Source: Flavobacterium sp. KACC 22763
Lineage (GTDB): Bacteria > Bacteroidota > Bacteroidia > Flavobacteriales > Flavobacteriaceae
DNA: 64,000 nt
Reading direction: 5' to 3'
Assembly (NCBI RefSeq): GCF_028736155.1
Contig: NZ_CP117879.1
Coordinates: 1,178,001 to 1,242,000 of the forward strand
The position numbers and the translations under genes were made by a program. Below the pieces are notes generated by a model. That model made no database searches. It saw nothing but the letters and a program-made list of their open reading frames with translations, and was not told the origin of the DNA. This document shows positions 31,437 through 42,219 of the stretch, piece by piece; position 1 is the first letter of the stretch, and every line of letters begins with the position of its first letter.

Positions 31437-32942
31437 ATGAGTACCGCAGTAAAAAGACCTGAATTTAAGGCAAAATACGATAACTATATAGGTGGAAAAT
31501 TTGTAGCGCCAATTACAGGAGAATACTTTGATGTAGTTTCTCCTATTGATGGAAAAGTATTTACAAAAGCAGCGCATTCTGGTAAAGAAGACTTAGAATT
31601 GGCTGTTGATACTGCTTATGAAGCATTTAAAACGTGGGGAAAAACTTCTGTAACTGAAAGAAGCATTTTACTAAATAAGATTGCACAAAAAATTGAAGAC
31701 AATTTAGAATATATTGCAGCAGTTGAAACGGTAGACAACGGAAAACCAATCCGCGAAACACTTGCGGCAGATATTCCGTTAGCTATTGATCACTTTAGAT
31801 ACTTTGCCGGTGTAATTCGCGCAGAAGAAAGTGCGATTTCTGAACTAGATTCACAGACGGTTTCAATCGCTTTGAGCGAACCTCTTGGTGTTGTGGCTCA
31901 GATTATTCCGTGGAATTTCCCAATTTTAATGGCAGTCTGGAAAATTGCTCCAGCTCTTGCGGCTGGAAATACAATTGTCTTGAAACCAGCAGAAAGCACG
32001 CCAATTTCTATAATGGTTTTAATGGAATTAATTGGCGATATTCTTCCTCCAGGTGTTTTAAATATTGTAAACGGATTTGGAGCCGAATTAGGACGTCCGT
32101 TAGTAACCAATAAAAAAGTGTCTAAAGCTGCATTTACAGGTTCTACTACGACAGGGCGTTTGGTGATGCAATATGCCACAGAAAATATTATTCCGGTAAC
32201 ATTAGAATTGGGCGGAAAATCTCCAAATATTTTCTTCCCTTCAGTAGCAGATCATGACGATGATTTCTTTGACAAAGCTGTAGAAGGTGCGGTATTATTC
32301 GCTTTAAATCAAGGCGAAATATGTACTTGTCCTTCTAGATTATTAATTCACGAAGATATTTACGACAAGTTTATCAAAAAAGTAATTGAAAGAACCGAGG
32401 CCATTATTGTTGGAAATCCGTTAGATAAATCAACTATGATTGGCGCTCAGACTTCGATTGTTCAGAAAGAAAAAATCATGTCCTATATCAAACTAGGAAA
32501 AGAAGAAGGTGCAGAATTGCTGACTGGAGGTGATGAAAATAAATTGGGCGGAGATTTAGAAGGTGGTTATTATATTAAACCAACACTGTTTAAAGGTCAC
32601 AACAAAATGAGAATTTTCCAAGAAGAGATTTTCGGGCCTGTTTTAGCGGTTACCACTTTCAAAACTACCGAAGAAGCGATCGAAATTGCCAATGATACCA
32701 TGTATGGTTTAGGCGCTGGAGTTTGGACACGCGATGCTCATGAAATTTATCAGGTTCCTAGAGCAATTCAGTCAGGTCGTGTTTGGATTAATCAATATCA
32801 TTCTTATCCTGCTGGCGCTCCGTTTGGAGGCTACAAACAATCTGGAATTGGTCGTGAAAACCATAAAATGATGCTGAGTCAGTATCGCCAAACCAAAAAC
32901 ATGCTGATTTCTTACGATAAAAAGAAATTGGGATTCTTCTAA
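31437..32942 (+). CDS. NAD-dependent aldehyde dehydrogenase
   Basis: A 501-aa class of ALDH like ExaC/AcoD/AldA. It has the catalytic Glu in [12 protein letters not shown] and the nucleophile Cys in GEICTCPSR, where a second Cys follows. [11 protein letters not shown] and the FTGSTTTGR dinucleotide loop are typical. It oxidises aldehydes, probably acetaldehyde from the downstream alcohol dehydrogenase. First gene of an aldehyde/alcohol module with adhP and DUF779. Confidence 0.93.
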   Translation: MSTAVKRPEFKAKYDNYIGGKFVAPITGEYFDVVSPIDGKVFTKAAHSGKEDLELAVDTAYEAFKTWGKTSVTERSILLNKIAQKIEDNLEYIAAVETVDNGKPIRETLAADIPLAIDHFRYFAGVIRAEESAISELDSQTVSIALSEPLGVVAQIIPWNFPILMAVWKIAPALAAGNTIVLKPAESTPISIMVLMELIGDILPPGVLNIVNGFGAELGRPLVTNKKVSKAAFTGSTTTGRLVMQYATENIIPVTLELGGKSPNIFFPSVADHDDDFFDKAVEGAVLFALNQGEICTCPSRLLIHEDIYDKFIKKVIERTEAIIVGNPLDKSTMIGAQTSIVQKEKIMSYIKLGKEEGAELLTGGDENKLGGDLEGGYYIKPTLFKGHNKMRIFQEEIFGPVLAVTTFKTTEEAIEIANDTMYGLGAGVWTRDAHEIYQVPRAIQSGRVWINQYHSYPAGAPFGGYKQSGIGRENHKMMLSQYRQTKNMLISYDKKKLGFF

Positions 32943-32957
32943 AGAGAATATAAACTT

Positions 32958-32988
32958 GAGAATAGAAAGCCATAAGTTTTCTATTCTC
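32958..32988 (+). other. Intercistronic hairpin between the ALDH gene and adhP
   Basis: 11-bp stem GAGAATAGAAA/TTTCTATTCTC with a 9-nt loop, without a strong T run. It may adjust transcript stability or relative expression. Confidence 0.55.
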
Positions 32989-33004
32989 TTAAAATCATAG
33001 AATT

Positions 33005-34039
33005 ATGCTTCCAAAAACAATGAAAGCTGCGGTCGTTAGAGAATTTGGTTCTCTTCTGAAAATTGAAGAAGTCGAAGTAAAACGCCCAGGTAGAAATGAA
33101 ATTCTTGTAAAAGTAATTGCAAGCGGAGTGTGTCACACCGATTTACATGCTGTAGAAGGCGATTGGCCGGTTAAACCTAAAATGCCATTAATTCCAGGAC
33201 ATGAAGCTGTCGGATATGTTGTTGCAGTAGGACCAGAAGTAAAAAATGTAAAAGAGGGAGACGCTGTTGGTGTGCCTTGGCTGTATAGTGCATGTGGTGG
33301 TTGTGATCATTGCATTACGGGTTGGGAAACCTTATGCGAAAGCCAGCAGAATGGAGGTTACAGCGTAGATGGCGGATTTGCAGAATATGTAATTGCAGAT
33401 GCCAGATATGTTGGAATTTTACCTTCTAACGTGAATTTTATCGAAATGGCTCCGATTTTATGTGCTGGCGTTACAGTTTACAAAGGGTTAAAAGAAACTG
33501 AGGTGAAACCTGGCGAATGGGTAGCAATTTCTGGAATTGGAGGTTTAGGGCATGTTGCTGTACAATATGCAAAAGCTATGGGAATGAATGTGGCCGCAAT
33601 TGATATTGGAGATGATAAATTGGAACTGGCAAAAAAATTAGGCGCCGATTTGGTGGTGAATGCAAAAAATCAAAATCCTGGAGAATTCTTAAAGAAAGAA
33701 GTCGGTGGAATGCATGGGGCGTTGGTTACCGCAGTTTCTCCAATTGCTTTCAAGCAAGGTCTTGAAACATTGAGAAGAAAAGGTACAATGGCATTAAACG
33801 GACTTCCTCCAGGCAATTTTGATTTGTCTATTTTCGATACTGTTTTAAATAGAATCACCATTAGGGGTTCTATTGTCGGAACTCGAAAAGATATGAAAGA
33901 AGCAATTGAATTTGCCGTTGATGGAAAAGTCAAAGCTACTGTAACGCCTACAAAACTGGAAGACATTAACAATGTTTTTGACAAAATGAAAAAAGGTGAA
34001 ATAGAAGGTAGAATAGTGCTGGATATAGCACAATCATAA
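33005..34039 (+). CDS. adhP: Zinc-dependent alcohol dehydrogenase
   Basis: A 344-aa MDR enzyme of AdhP type. Catalytic zinc ligands are in GVCHTDLHA and PGHEAVG, structural zinc ligands in [15 protein letters not shown], and the Rossmann loop is [17 protein letters not shown]. It interconverts ethanol-type alcohols and aldehydes with NAD. It lies 62 bp after the aldehyde dehydrogenase gene. Confidence 0.94.
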   Translation: MLPKTMKAAVVREFGSLLKIEEVEVKRPGRNEILVKVIASGVCHTDLHAVEGDWPVKPKMPLIPGHEAVGYVVAVGPEVKNVKEGDAVGVPWLYSACGGCDHCITGWETLCESQQNGGYSVDGGFAEYVIADARYVGILPSNVNFIEMAPILCAGVTVYKGLKETEVKPGEWVAISGIGGLGHVAVQYAKAMGMNVAAIDIGDDKLELAKKLGADLVVNAKNQNPGEFLKKEVGGMHGALVTAVSPIAFKQGLETLRRKGTMALNGLPPGNFDLSIFDTVLNRITIRGSIVGTRKDMKEAIEFAVDGKVKATVTPTKLEDINNVFDKMKKGEIEGRIVLDIAQS

Positions 34040-34057
34040 ATAGGTGGTTTATGTTGA

Positions 34058-34087
34058 AGCAGTAAATTCTTAATTGAATTTGCTGCT
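34058..34087 (+). terminator. Terminator or attenuator between adhP and the DUF779 gene
   Basis: 12-bp stem AGCAGTAAATTC/GAATTTGCTGCT with one G-T pair, followed by a run of T. Its end lies only 20 bp before the DUF779 start codon. Confidence 0.7.
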
Positions 34088-34106
34088 TTTTTTAATTTTG
34101 AAAGCG

Positions 34107-34481
34107 ATGATTAAACGAATTGATGCAACTGAAAAAGCAATTGAACTGATAAAAGTTTTAAAGGAAAAACACGGCGACCTAATGTTTTATCAAGCTGGCG
34201 GATGCTGTGAGGGCACTCAACCCCAATGTTTTGAAAAAGGCGGTTATTATCAGCGAACTGGAGATGTTTGCATAGGAACTGTTGAACATACCGAATTTTG
34301 GGTCGACAAAGATTTATTTGAATATTGGAAACATGCTCATTTTACGCTAACAGTAATTGATGCATTTGGTGTAGGAGGTTTTTCATTAGAAACTCCGCTA
34401 AAAAAGACTTTTCAAATAGAATACCGCATTTTCACGCCAGAAGAGGAGTTGAATCTAGAGCCGGTTACAAGGATTGAATGA
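34107..34481 (+). CDS. DUF779 domain-containing protein
   Basis: A 124-aa protein with the DUF779 core: FYQAGGCCEGTQPQCFEKGG near residues 30-50 and VEHTEFWVDKDLFEYWKH. DUF779 genes are recurrent neighbours of NAD aldehyde dehydrogenases; the function is unknown, and the Cys cluster suggests metal or redox chemistry. ATG 34107 is chosen because upstream codons would overlap the terminator stem. Confidence 0.87.
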   Translation: MIKRIDATEKAIELIKVLKEKHGDLMFYQAGGCCEGTQPQCFEKGGYYQRTGDVCIGTVEHTEFWVDKDLFEYWKHAHFTLTVIDAFGVGGFSLETPLKKTFQIEYRIFTPEEELNLEPVTRIE

Positions 34482-34551
34482 GTTTTTTGTTTCAGGTTTC
34501 AGGTTTCAAGTTGAAAAACTTAGAATCTTAGCATCTTAGAACCTTAGTATC

Positions 34552-35475
34552 TTAATTGATATAAAGTAACTGATACTGTTTCGGTGTAATTCCCTCGTGT
34601 TTTTTAAATAATCTGATAAAGTAATTGGCATCTTCAAAGCCAGCCAAATAACAAACTTCATTGATCTGCAATGTTGGATTTTTCAAAAGATTTTTGGCGC
34701 ATTTTATTTTCTCATTCAAAATATATTCAATCGGACTCATTCCGAGTTCACGCTTAAAGAAACGATAGAAAGAAGTGGTGCTCATACACGCTTTTTCACT
34801 CAATGATTTTAAGCTGATATCTTCTTTCAGATTTTTTTTGATGTATTCTGTGACTTCTTTTATTGGATTATTGGCATCTAAAAATTTTCCTTCGTCAATA
34901 GATTTAACTGTTTGGGTCTGAATAATTCTGATTAATAATTCTTTTAAAGTCAAATCGGCAAAAATATCTTTAGTAATCGATGTGCTCATGCATTCCTTTA
35001 TGAGTTTATTGATTGTTGCAGCCATTTCTACATTATTGTAAAAGAAATAGTTCTGGTAATTTAGCTGCCAGTACATATTGGTTCCTTCCTTCGGATATTG
35101 TTCGTTTAGGAAGTTTAGAATCTCTGCAATTTTATCCTGATCAATAGCCAATGCTAAACATTGTGTAGGATTGTTTTTTGAAGCTTCAGGAAAATCAATT
35201 TTCATTTCTACATTTGATGGCACAATAACTGTTTCGCCAGGAAGATAAACAAATTCAGGATCATCAAAAAGATGCATTATTTTCTTGCCTCTCAGCATGC
35301 TGGTGACCACCAAATCATTAAATTTCAAAGGAACTTTATGTGTCGATTCGTAAGTTTCAAATAGATTTAATTCGCAATTATTAAGATTGTAAATAGTTCT
35401 GTTTTCTACAAGAGTTTTTAATGATTTCTCTTGCGATAATTGAAGCGGATTGACTAAAAATCGTTGATTGTTCAT
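34552..35475 (-). CDS. AraC family regulator of the aldehyde/alcohol module
   Basis: A 307-aa regulator. The N-terminal part is a cupin-like AraC_N domain (DPEFVYLPGETVIVPSNVEM). The C-terminal HTH pair has LKSLSEKACMSTTSFYRFFK and EVCYLAGFEDANYFIRLFKK. It converges on the DUF779 gene, and such AraC genes commonly flank ALDH/DUF779 clusters as their activator. Direct control is inferred. Confidence 0.87.
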   Translation of the reverse strand: MNNQRFLVNPLQLSQEKSLKTLVENRTIYNLNNCELNLFETYESTHKVPLKFNDLVVTSMLRGKKIMHLFDDPEFVYLPGETVIVPSNVEMKIDFPEASKNNPTQCLALAIDQDKIAEILNFLNEQYPKEGTNMYWQLNYQNYFFYNNVEMAATINKLIKECMSTSITKDIFADLTLKELLIRIIQTQTVKSIDEGKFLDANNPIKEVTEYIKKNLKEDISLKSLSEKACMSTTSFYRFFKRELGMSPIEYILNEKIKCAKNLLKNPTLQINEVCYLAGFEDANYFIRLFKKHEGITPKQYQLLYIN

Positions 35476-35546
35476 TAAATTTATTTTTTGGTGAAGACTC
35501 TAAATTTAATGAAAATAAAAATATAAACGGCAGATTTAACGTTTTG

Positions 35547-36410
35547 TTAAATCAGTTCTTCCACATGTTTTTTGATGTTTTCGGATATTTTTCTTGTTGG
35601 AAGATCATTCTCGTCATTTCCAAACGGATCTTCAATTTCTTCGGCAATTAGCTCTAAGCTAGCCAACACATAAAATATGAAAACCACTACAGGAGCTACC
35701 AGATAACCTAAACTTACAGAATATCCAAACGGAAGCGTCATGGTGTAAAAGAAGATGAATTTCTTTATAAAAGCGCTGTAAGAGTAGGGAATAGGCGTAT
35801 TTTTGATACGTTCGCAAGCGCCACAGATATCTGTAAAAGCAACTAATTCATCATTTAAAGTAATGAGCTGCTCTCCCGTTATTTTTCCTGCATCATACAA
35901 ATCATTGATTTTATGATACATGATTCTTTTTAACTGATTTGGTTTGTGTTTATGATGGTCAATTTCCAAATCAACATCTTCAAAAAGCTGTTTGCTGGTA
36001 TCTTCATCTTTTAAGTGTTGATTCAGAATATCAGCATACATGGGAATGAATTTTCTAAAAAACTTTCTGTCATTTTCATCTTTTAAAATCGCAGAAAGTT
36101 TTATGGCTAGATTACGGCTATTATTTACTAGTCCGCCCCAAAGTTTGCGTCCTTCCCACCATCTGTCATAAGCTGTATTGGTTCTAAAAACAAGCAAAAG
36201 CGAAATAACGAATCCAAGCATTCCGTGCATCATTGGAATGTTGTGGATGTAATCGTTTTTGGTTACTTTAAAATATTGAAGTTCGAGATAACATACTATG
36301 GTTGCGTAGATTCCAATTGCAATCATAATCGTAAACAGTTTTCGAACAGTATCCGATTTATGAAAATGAAAAATAAACGTAAACCAGTCTTTGGTATTGT
36401 ATGTGATCAT
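35547..36410 (-). CDS. Bestrophin family ion channel-like membrane protein
   Basis: A 287-aa protein of the bestrophin/YneE family. Membrane segments lie near residues 20-70 and 210-260, with the signature RTNTAYDRWWEGRKLWGGLV and SRNLAI. Known bacterial members form pentameric channels. ATG 36410 (MITYNTKDW) is preferred over 36494 because a -7 element TAAATTTG (36428-36435) lies between them. Confidence 0.88.
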   Translation of the reverse strand: MITYNTKDWFTFIFHFHKSDTVRKLFTIMIAIGIYATIVCYLELQYFKVTKNDYIHNIPMMHGMLGFVISLLLVFRTNTAYDRWWEGRKLWGGLVNNSRNLAIKLSAILKDENDRKFFRKFIPMYADILNQHLKDEDTSKQLFEDVDLEIDHHKHKPNQLKRIMYHKINDLYDAGKITGEQLITLNDELVAFTDICGACERIKNTPIPYSYSAFIKKFIFFYTMTLPFGYSVSLGYLVAPVVVFIFYVLASLELIAEEIEDPFGNDENDLPTRKISENIKKHVEELI

Positions 36411-36510
36411 TGAAGCGTGTTTTGAAACAAATTTAAAGTAAAAATCACCTTTTGAACGTAAAATGGAAAAAAATATTTCAACAAATGGAAACATAATTCG
36501 ACTAACGATT

Positions 36511-36572
36511 AAAGGCGTTTCACTTACATAAATACATATAGCTATGTTTTTTAAAGTAAGTGAAACGCCTTT
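36511..36572. terminator. Long hairpin between the efflux operon and the bestrophin gene
   Basis: Perfect 17-bp arms AAAGGCGTTTCACTTAC (36511-36527) and GTAAGTGAAACGCCTTT (36556-36572) around a 28-nt loop. T-rich on the plus side, weaker on the minus side. It follows the TolC gene of the efflux operon. Confidence 0.7.
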
Positions 36573-36628
36573 TTTTAAAGTTCTAAGACTATGTTTCTAT
36601 GTGTTGAAATTATTTACAGGTAAGTGAA

Positions 36629-37939
36629 TTAAAAATTAATATTTCCTGCTAATTCTTTTAGAGCGATTTCAGATAGTTTTGCTTCGTACTGTGCGTTGCT
36701 GTAACGTACTTTTGCATTAACATAATTTAGCTGAGCAGTTCTAAAATCAAGTGTTGTGATGGTTCCAATTTTAAATTTGTCTAGTGTGATTTCTAAATTC
36801 TGTCTAGCGATAGCCTCATTGTTTTCTTCTAAATCAATTAGCTCTAGATTGGTTAAATACGTTTGAAAAGCGGTGCTTAATTGTGTATTTAGAATCGTGT
36901 TTTGCTGTTCTATGGCAATCTGCGAATTTTCAATCTGCAGTTTGGCTACTTTTTCATTTCGATGCTGATTGAAACCATCAAATATGTTCATAGAAGCATT
37001 AAAACCATAATTTAAACCTCTTGAAGAAGTCTCACTGGTAAAACCTAAACTAGATTGGCTTTCAGAGAAATTATATCCCGAAGTAAGTCTTAAAGTAGGG
37101 TAGCGGTCTGCTTTTACCTGTTTCAATTGTAATTCGGCTATGCGTTTATTGATAATTTGCGTCTCTAGACCTGGATTTTGTTTTTGGGCTAAATCCATTA
37201 AATCAGCCAACACCAATTTATTGTCCACTTTTACTTCGTCTGTAACCTTGAAATCAATTTTTGGATCACGCGCTAAATATTGGTTCAATAAAATTTTGCC
37301 ATTAGCATAAGATTCCTTTTGTCTTAACAAAGCCACTTGATCTGAGTTTAAATCGACCTGTGCGTTTAAAACCTCCAATTTTGAAGCTTTTCCAATACTG
37401 AAACGGTTTTTAGCCAAAGTTAAACGCTGATTCGAAATTACGATTGTTGTATCTAATGCAGCCAACTGCTGCTGTTGTAAAACTAAATCGTAATAAGCAG
37501 AATTTACTTGAGCAATTTTAAGTAAAATAGTTCTTTTAAGTTCTGCATCGCCTAATTTTTGAAGCTCCTTTAACTGATCCAGTTTAGCAAACATTTTCAT
37601 TCCGTCAAAAACAGTCCAACCTAAACTTACGCCATAAGTTAAACTGTTATTTTTGGCATTATCTAAGGAAGTAGATGTTCCGTCTTGTCTTACTTGTGTA
37701 GAATTTGTGATGCTGTTGTTGTCAGTAATATTTGCCGTTGCTGTAGGCAGCATTCCTGCATTTCCAATAGTAACATTTGTTTCGTTTATTTTGGAATTGT
37801 TTTTAGCAATTTTAATCTCAAAATTATTCTCCAAAGCTATGCTCATAGCTTGTTCAATAGTAAGGACTTCCTGTGCTTTTGTCTGAATTGCACAAAAAAG
37901 CAGGATAAGTACTGTACAGTATATTTTTTTGATATTCAT
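36629..37939 (-). CDS. TolC family outer membrane efflux protein
   Basis: A 436-aa outer-membrane channel subunit. The signal peptide ends at TKAQ (about residue 22). Two OEP repeats with long coiled-coil helices follow, for example RQNLEITLDKFKIGTITTLD near the end, the typical repeat signature. Last gene of the MFP-RND-TolC operon, 36 bp after the pump gene. Confidence 0.92.
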   Translation of the reverse strand: MNIKKIYCTVLILLFCAIQTKAQEVLTIEQAMSIALENNFEIKIAKNNSKINETNVTIGNAGMLPTATANITDNNSITNSTQVRQDGTSTSLDNAKNNSLTYGVSLGWTVFDGMKMFAKLDQLKELQKLGDAELKRTILLKIAQVNSAYYDLVLQQQQLAALDTTIVISNQRLTLAKNRFSIGKASKLEVLNAQVDLNSDQVALLRQKESYANGKILLNQYLARDPKIDFKVTDEVKVDNKLVLADLMDLAQKQNPGLETQIINKRIAELQLKQVKADRYPTLRLTSGYNFSESQSSLGFTSETSSRGLNYGFNASMNIFDGFNQHRNEKVAKLQIENSQIAIEQQNTILNTQLSTAFQTYLTNLELIDLEENNEAIARQNLEITLDKFKIGTITTLDFRTAQLNYVNAKVRYSNAQYEAKLSEIALKELAGNINF

Positions 37940-37975
37940 ATTCGTTTTCTTTAACCAAACATTATGTTCTGGTTT

Positions 37976-40900
37976 CTATTTAATGCTTTCTCTCTCGTAT
38001 TCTTCGATATGATCAAATTCTGGATAATGTTTTCTTGCTCTTGACCACATAAAATATATTGCAGGAATTACAAAAAGCGTTAATGCTAATGAAAATATAG
38101 TTCCTCCTACAATTACAACTCCCATACCAATTCTACTTGTTGATGCAGCACCAAGTGACATTGCAATTGGAAGCGCTCCTAAAGCAATGGCTAAACTCGT
38201 CATTAAAATTGGGCGTAAACGCGCTTCTGAAGCTTCTAAAATAGCTTCTAGTTTAGGTTTGCCCTGTTCTCGCAACTGATTGGCAAATTCTACAATCAAA
38301 ATACCGTTTTTGGTTACCAGACCAATCAGCATTACGGTACCAATCTGGCTGAAAATATTCCAAGTTTGGTTGAATAGCCACAATGAGAATAATGCTCCCG
38401 CAACAGCCATCGGAACCGTTAGAATGATGATAAACGGATCAATGAAACTTTCAAATTGCGCTGCTAGAATTAAGAAGATCAATAGTAAAGCCAATCCGAA
38501 AGCAAAAGAAGTATTAGAACTACTTTCTACGAAATCTCTTGATTCTCCAGCTAAATCTGTAGTGAAACTTTCATCTAAAACTTTAGCCTTAATTCGGTCC
38601 ATTTCTTCGATACCTTCTCCTAAGCTTTTTCCAGGTGCTAAACCAGCAGATACGGTCGCAGACATATATCTGTTATTGTGATACAATTGCGGTGGATTAC
38701 TTTGTTCGTAAACGCTTACAACGTTATCCATCTGAATCAATTCTCCATTTTTGTTTTTTACAAACATAGAAGTCAAATCCAAAGGTTTCGATCTGTCTTT
38801 TTGGTCAAACTGTCCAATTACCTGATATTGTTTTCCGTTTTTAATGAAATAGCCAAAACGCTGACCACTTAAAGAAAGCTGTAAAGTCTGTGCAATATCA
38901 AGAATAGAAATTCCTAAACTTTCTGCCTTTGCACGGTCAATACTAACATTAATTTCAGGTTTATTAAATTTCAGGTTTACGTCTGTTGTAGAAAACACAT
39001 CACTTTTTCCAACTTCATTCATAAAAAGAGGAATTTTTTCTCTCAGTTTATCAAAATTAGGTGCCTGAATAATATATTGAATTGGCAGACCGCCACGTCT
39101 GTTTACGGCAATTGTTGGCTGCTGTGTTACAGAAGTTTTAGCATTTGGATATTGTTTTGTCCATTTAGTTAATTCGTCAGCAATCTCTTTCTGAGATTTT
39201 TTTCTTTCGTCAACATCTTTTAGAGTAAGTCGCACCAATCCGCTGTTTACAGAGTTTGAACTGAATCCTGGCGAAGTAATAACCAAACTAACTTTTTTCT
39301 CTGGAATAGAGTCATCTATTAGTCTTGAAATCTCCTGCATAAATTTATCGGTATATTCATAGGAAGAACCTTCAGGAGTCGTCATACGCATGGTTACAGC
39401 GCTTCGGTCATCATAAGGAGCGGTTTCTTTTGGAAGAATAGTGAAGAATAAATAAATTAATCCAAAACAAGCAATAAGGATAGGGAAACTGATCCATTTT
39501 CTATCCATAAAATTTGTCAGCGCTTCGGCATAACTGCTATTCATTTTTTCAAAGAAAGGCTCAGTTTTAATGTAAAACTTCGATTTTTTCTGCTCGCCGC
39601 CTTTCATTAAATAAGCATTTAACATAGGAGTTAATGTCAATGATACAAAGGCAGAAATTAATACTGCAGCTCCAATTACTACCCCAAATTCCCTAAAGAG
39701 TCGTCCAACGAAACCTTCTAAGAAAATTACAGGCAAGAATACTGCAGCCAATGTTACTGAAATCGAAATTACGGCATAAAAGATCTCATTAGAACCCTTA
39801 ATTGCAGCTTCAATAGGCGTCATGCCTTCTTCAACTTTTTTGAAGATATTTTCTGTTACCACAATTCCATCATCAACTACAAGACCTGTTGCCAGTACGA
39901 TAGCTAATAAGGTTAAAACGTTGATAGAGAATCCAAAAAGCCACATAATAAAGAAAGTAGCAATCAAAGAAACCGGAATATCAATTAAAGGTCTGAAAGC
40001 AATAGCCCAGTCTCTAAAAAACAGATAAATAATAATGATAACCAGAATGATTGAAATTCCTAAAGTTTCAGCCACTTCAAGTACTGATTTCTTTACGAAA
40101 ATGGTATTATCAAGTGCAATATTAAGTTTAATGTCTTTTGGAAGGTCTTTCTTTAAAGCTTCATATTTTTTATAAAACTCAGCTGAAATATCTAAATAAT
40201 TTGCTCCAGGCATCGGAACGATAGCAAGACCAATTAACGGAAGTCCAGATTGACTTAATTTTGTTTCTAAGTTTTCTGGTCCTAATTCTGCTCCTCCGAT
40301 ATCACTTAAACGAACAATTTTATCACCATCTGTACGAATAATAATATTGTTGAATTCTTCTGGTTTAGAAAGATTTCCAACTGTTTTTACTGTTAATTCA
40401 GTATTGTCTCCTGTAAGTTTTCCAGAAGGCAATTCGACATTTTGTGAGTTTAATGCCGTACGAACATCTGAAACTGTACATCCATAAGCAGAAAGTTTTG
40501 CTGGATCAATCCATAAACGCATTGCGTAACGTTTTTGTCCCCAGATCTGAACAGCACTTACGCCAGGAATTGTTTCTAATCTTTGCGAAATAACGTTCTC
40601 TGCGTAATCACTCAATTCTAATGAACTTCTAGTGTCACTTTGAACAGTCATCGAAATAATCGCCTCACTATCTGCATCGGCTTTAGATACAACTGGAGCA
40701 GCGTCAATATCTTGCGGTAAGCTTCTAATGGCTTGCGAAACTTTGTCACGAACGTCATTTGCTGCTTCTTCTAAGTCTTTGTCAAGATTAAATTCTATAG
40801 TGATATTACTGCTTCCTTGGTTACTAGATGAAGTAATATTTCTAATTCCGTCAATTGCATTTACTGCTTTTTCAAGAGGTTCTGTAATTTGCGATTCAAT

Positions 40901-41074
40901 AATATCGGCATTGGCACCTGTATAATTAGTACGAATGGATACCTGAGCAGGGTCAATAGAGGGAAATTCTCTAACGCCTAGAAAAGTATAACCAATAAAA
41001 CCGAATAAGATAATTAATAGATTCAGTACTATTGTTAAAACAGGTCTTCTAATACTTGTAGTTGATAAACTCAT
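37976..41074 (-). CDS. RND efflux permease, AcrB/HAE1 type
   Basis: A 1032-aa inner-membrane pump with twelve membrane helices and two large periplasmic loops. The proton-relay Asp pair lies in ATGLVVDDGIVVTENIF, and the second half has the matching GLVTKNGILIVEFANQL helix. N-terminal SIRRPVLTIVLNL and FPSIDPAQVSI are typical. Substrates cannot be deduced. Confidence 0.95.
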   Translation of the reverse strand: MSLSTTSIRRPVLTIVLNLLIILFGFIGYTFLGVREFPSIDPAQVSIRTNYTGANADIIESQITEPLEKAVNAIDGIRNITSSSNQGSSNITIEFNLDKDLEEAANDVRDKVSQAIRSLPQDIDAAPVVSKADADSEAIISMTVQSDTRSSLELSDYAENVISQRLETIPGVSAVQIWGQKRYAMRLWIDPAKLSAYGCTVSDVRTALNSQNVELPSGKLTGDNTELTVKTVGNLSKPEEFNNIIIRTDGDKIVRLSDIGGAELGPENLETKLSQSGLPLIGLAIVPMPGANYLDISAEFYKKYEALKKDLPKDIKLNIALDNTIFVKKSVLEVAETLGISIILVIIIIYLFFRDWAIAFRPLIDIPVSLIATFFIMWLFGFSINVLTLLAIVLATGLVVDDGIVVTENIFKKVEEGMTPIEAAIKGSNEIFYAVISISVTLAAVFLPVIFLEGFVGRLFREFGVVIGAAVLISAFVSLTLTPMLNAYLMKGGEQKKSKFYIKTEPFFEKMNSSYAEALTNFMDRKWISFPILIACFGLIYLFFTILPKETAPYDDRSAVTMRMTTPEGSSYEYTDKFMQEISRLIDDSIPEKKVSLVITSPGFSSNSVNSGLVRLTLKDVDERKKSQKEIADELTKWTKQYPNAKTSVTQQPTIAVNRRGGLPIQYIIQAPNFDKLREKIPLFMNEVGKSDVFSTTDVNLKFNKPEINVSIDRAKAESLGISILDIAQTLQLSLSGQRFGYFIKNGKQYQVIGQFDQKDRSKPLDLTSMFVKNKNGELIQMDNVVSVYEQSNPPQLYHNNRYMSATVSAGLAPGKSLGEGIEEMDRIKAKVLDESFTTDLAGESRDFVESSSNTSFAFGLALLLIFLILAAQFESFIDPFIIILTVPMAVAGALFSLWLFNQTWNIFSQIGTVMLIGLVTKNGILIVEFANQLREQGKPKLEAILEASEARLRPILMTSLAIALGALPIAMSLGAASTSRIGMGVVIVGGTIFSLALTLFVIPAIYFMWSRARKHYPEFDHIEEYERESIK

Positions 41075-41160
41075 TTGTAATTTTAGATTTTAGACTTCAG
41101 ATTTTAGAACTAAGAGTTTTTAAAACTCATAATTCATAACCCAAAACTCATAACTTTGAA

Positions 41161-42219
41161 TTATTTTACTTTAACTTTAATCGGAGCTTCATCTTTTAAA
41201 GACATAACACCACTTGTAATTAAAGTGTCTCCTGGTTTTAATCCTGATAAAATTAGAATAGAAGAATCTGTTCTTGTTGTTGCATCAACCATCACTTCTT
41301 TTGCCTGTCCGTTATTAGCGATAAAAACTTTTTTACCGTCTTGAATTGGAATAATTGCCTGAGAAGGAACAACTATCGCATCTTTAATAATATTTAAAGG
41401 TAGTTTGACGTCTGCAAAAGTTCCAGGAAAAAGTTTTCCATCATTATTATCAGCAAGTGCACGAATCTGAAGTGTACGTGTTGCAACGGCAACTTCTGGT
41501 TCTATAGCATAGATTTTTGCATTATAAGTTTTGTCTGATCCAGAAACCTTAAAATCGATTACCGATCCCGATTTTACTTCTGATGCGTATTTTTCTGGAA
41601 TCGAAAAAGTAATTTTTAATTTGCTGGTGTTTACCAGTTTTGCTACCAAAACAGTAGGAGTGATGTAAGTTCCTGGAGAAATGTTGCGTAAACCAATTTT
41701 TCCAGAAAACGGCGCTCTTACTGATGTTTTAGAAATTTGAGCTCTAATTAATTGGCTTTGCGCTTGAGCAGAAGCAAGGTCGGCTTTTGCCACATCTGCT
41801 TCTTCCTGGCTAATGGCTTCTTTTTGTAGCAGTAATTTTGCTCTTCTTGCATTTTCGGCAGCTAAATCTTCTCTAGTTACAGCTTGTCTTAACTGTGCTT
41901 TTAGTTCAATATCATTTACTTTTAAAAGTACTTGCCCTTTTGTTACGTTTGTACCTTCGTTAAAGAATATGCCTTCCACAATTCCAGAAACCTCACTATG
42001 AATTTCGACTTGTTCATTTGCTTCAATAGATCCAGATAATGCTAAATTATTGTCAAAAGTTGCTGTTTTTATTACAAGTCCGTTAACAGTTGTTGGAGAT
42101 TTCTTATCGTTAAATTTTTTAGAGTCGTCGTTTTTACCCTTGTTAGAAATAATTCTATAGGTAATGAAGCCTCCAATTGTAATAATTAAAAGGGTGTAAA
42201 TGAGATGTTTTACTTTCAT
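41161..42219 (-). CDS. RND efflux periplasmic adaptor subunit
   Basis: A 352-aa membrane fusion protein. An N-terminal membrane helix (about 4-22) is followed by the lipoyl-like half motif GSIEANEQVEIHSEVSG, an alpha-hairpin, the second half motif SVRAPFSGKIGLRNISPG and the beta-barrel part. First gene of the operon; a -7 element TAAATTTG lies on the minus strand at 42269-42276. Confidence 0.93.
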   Translation of the reverse strand: MKVKHLIYTLLIITIGGFITYRIISNKGKNDDSKKFNDKKSPTTVNGLVIKTATFDNNLALSGSIEANEQVEIHSEVSGIVEGIFFNEGTNVTKGQVLLKVNDIELKAQLRQAVTREDLAAENARRAKLLLQKEAISQEEADVAKADLASAQAQSQLIRAQISKTSVRAPFSGKIGLRNISPGTYITPTVLVAKLVNTSKLKITFSIPEKYASEVKSGSVIDFKVSGSDKTYNAKIYAIEPEVAVATRTLQIRALADNNDGKLFPGTFADVKLPLNIIKDAIVVPSQAIIPIQDGKKVFIANNGQAKEVMVDATTRTDSSILILSGLKPGDTLITSGVMSLKDEAPIKVKVK

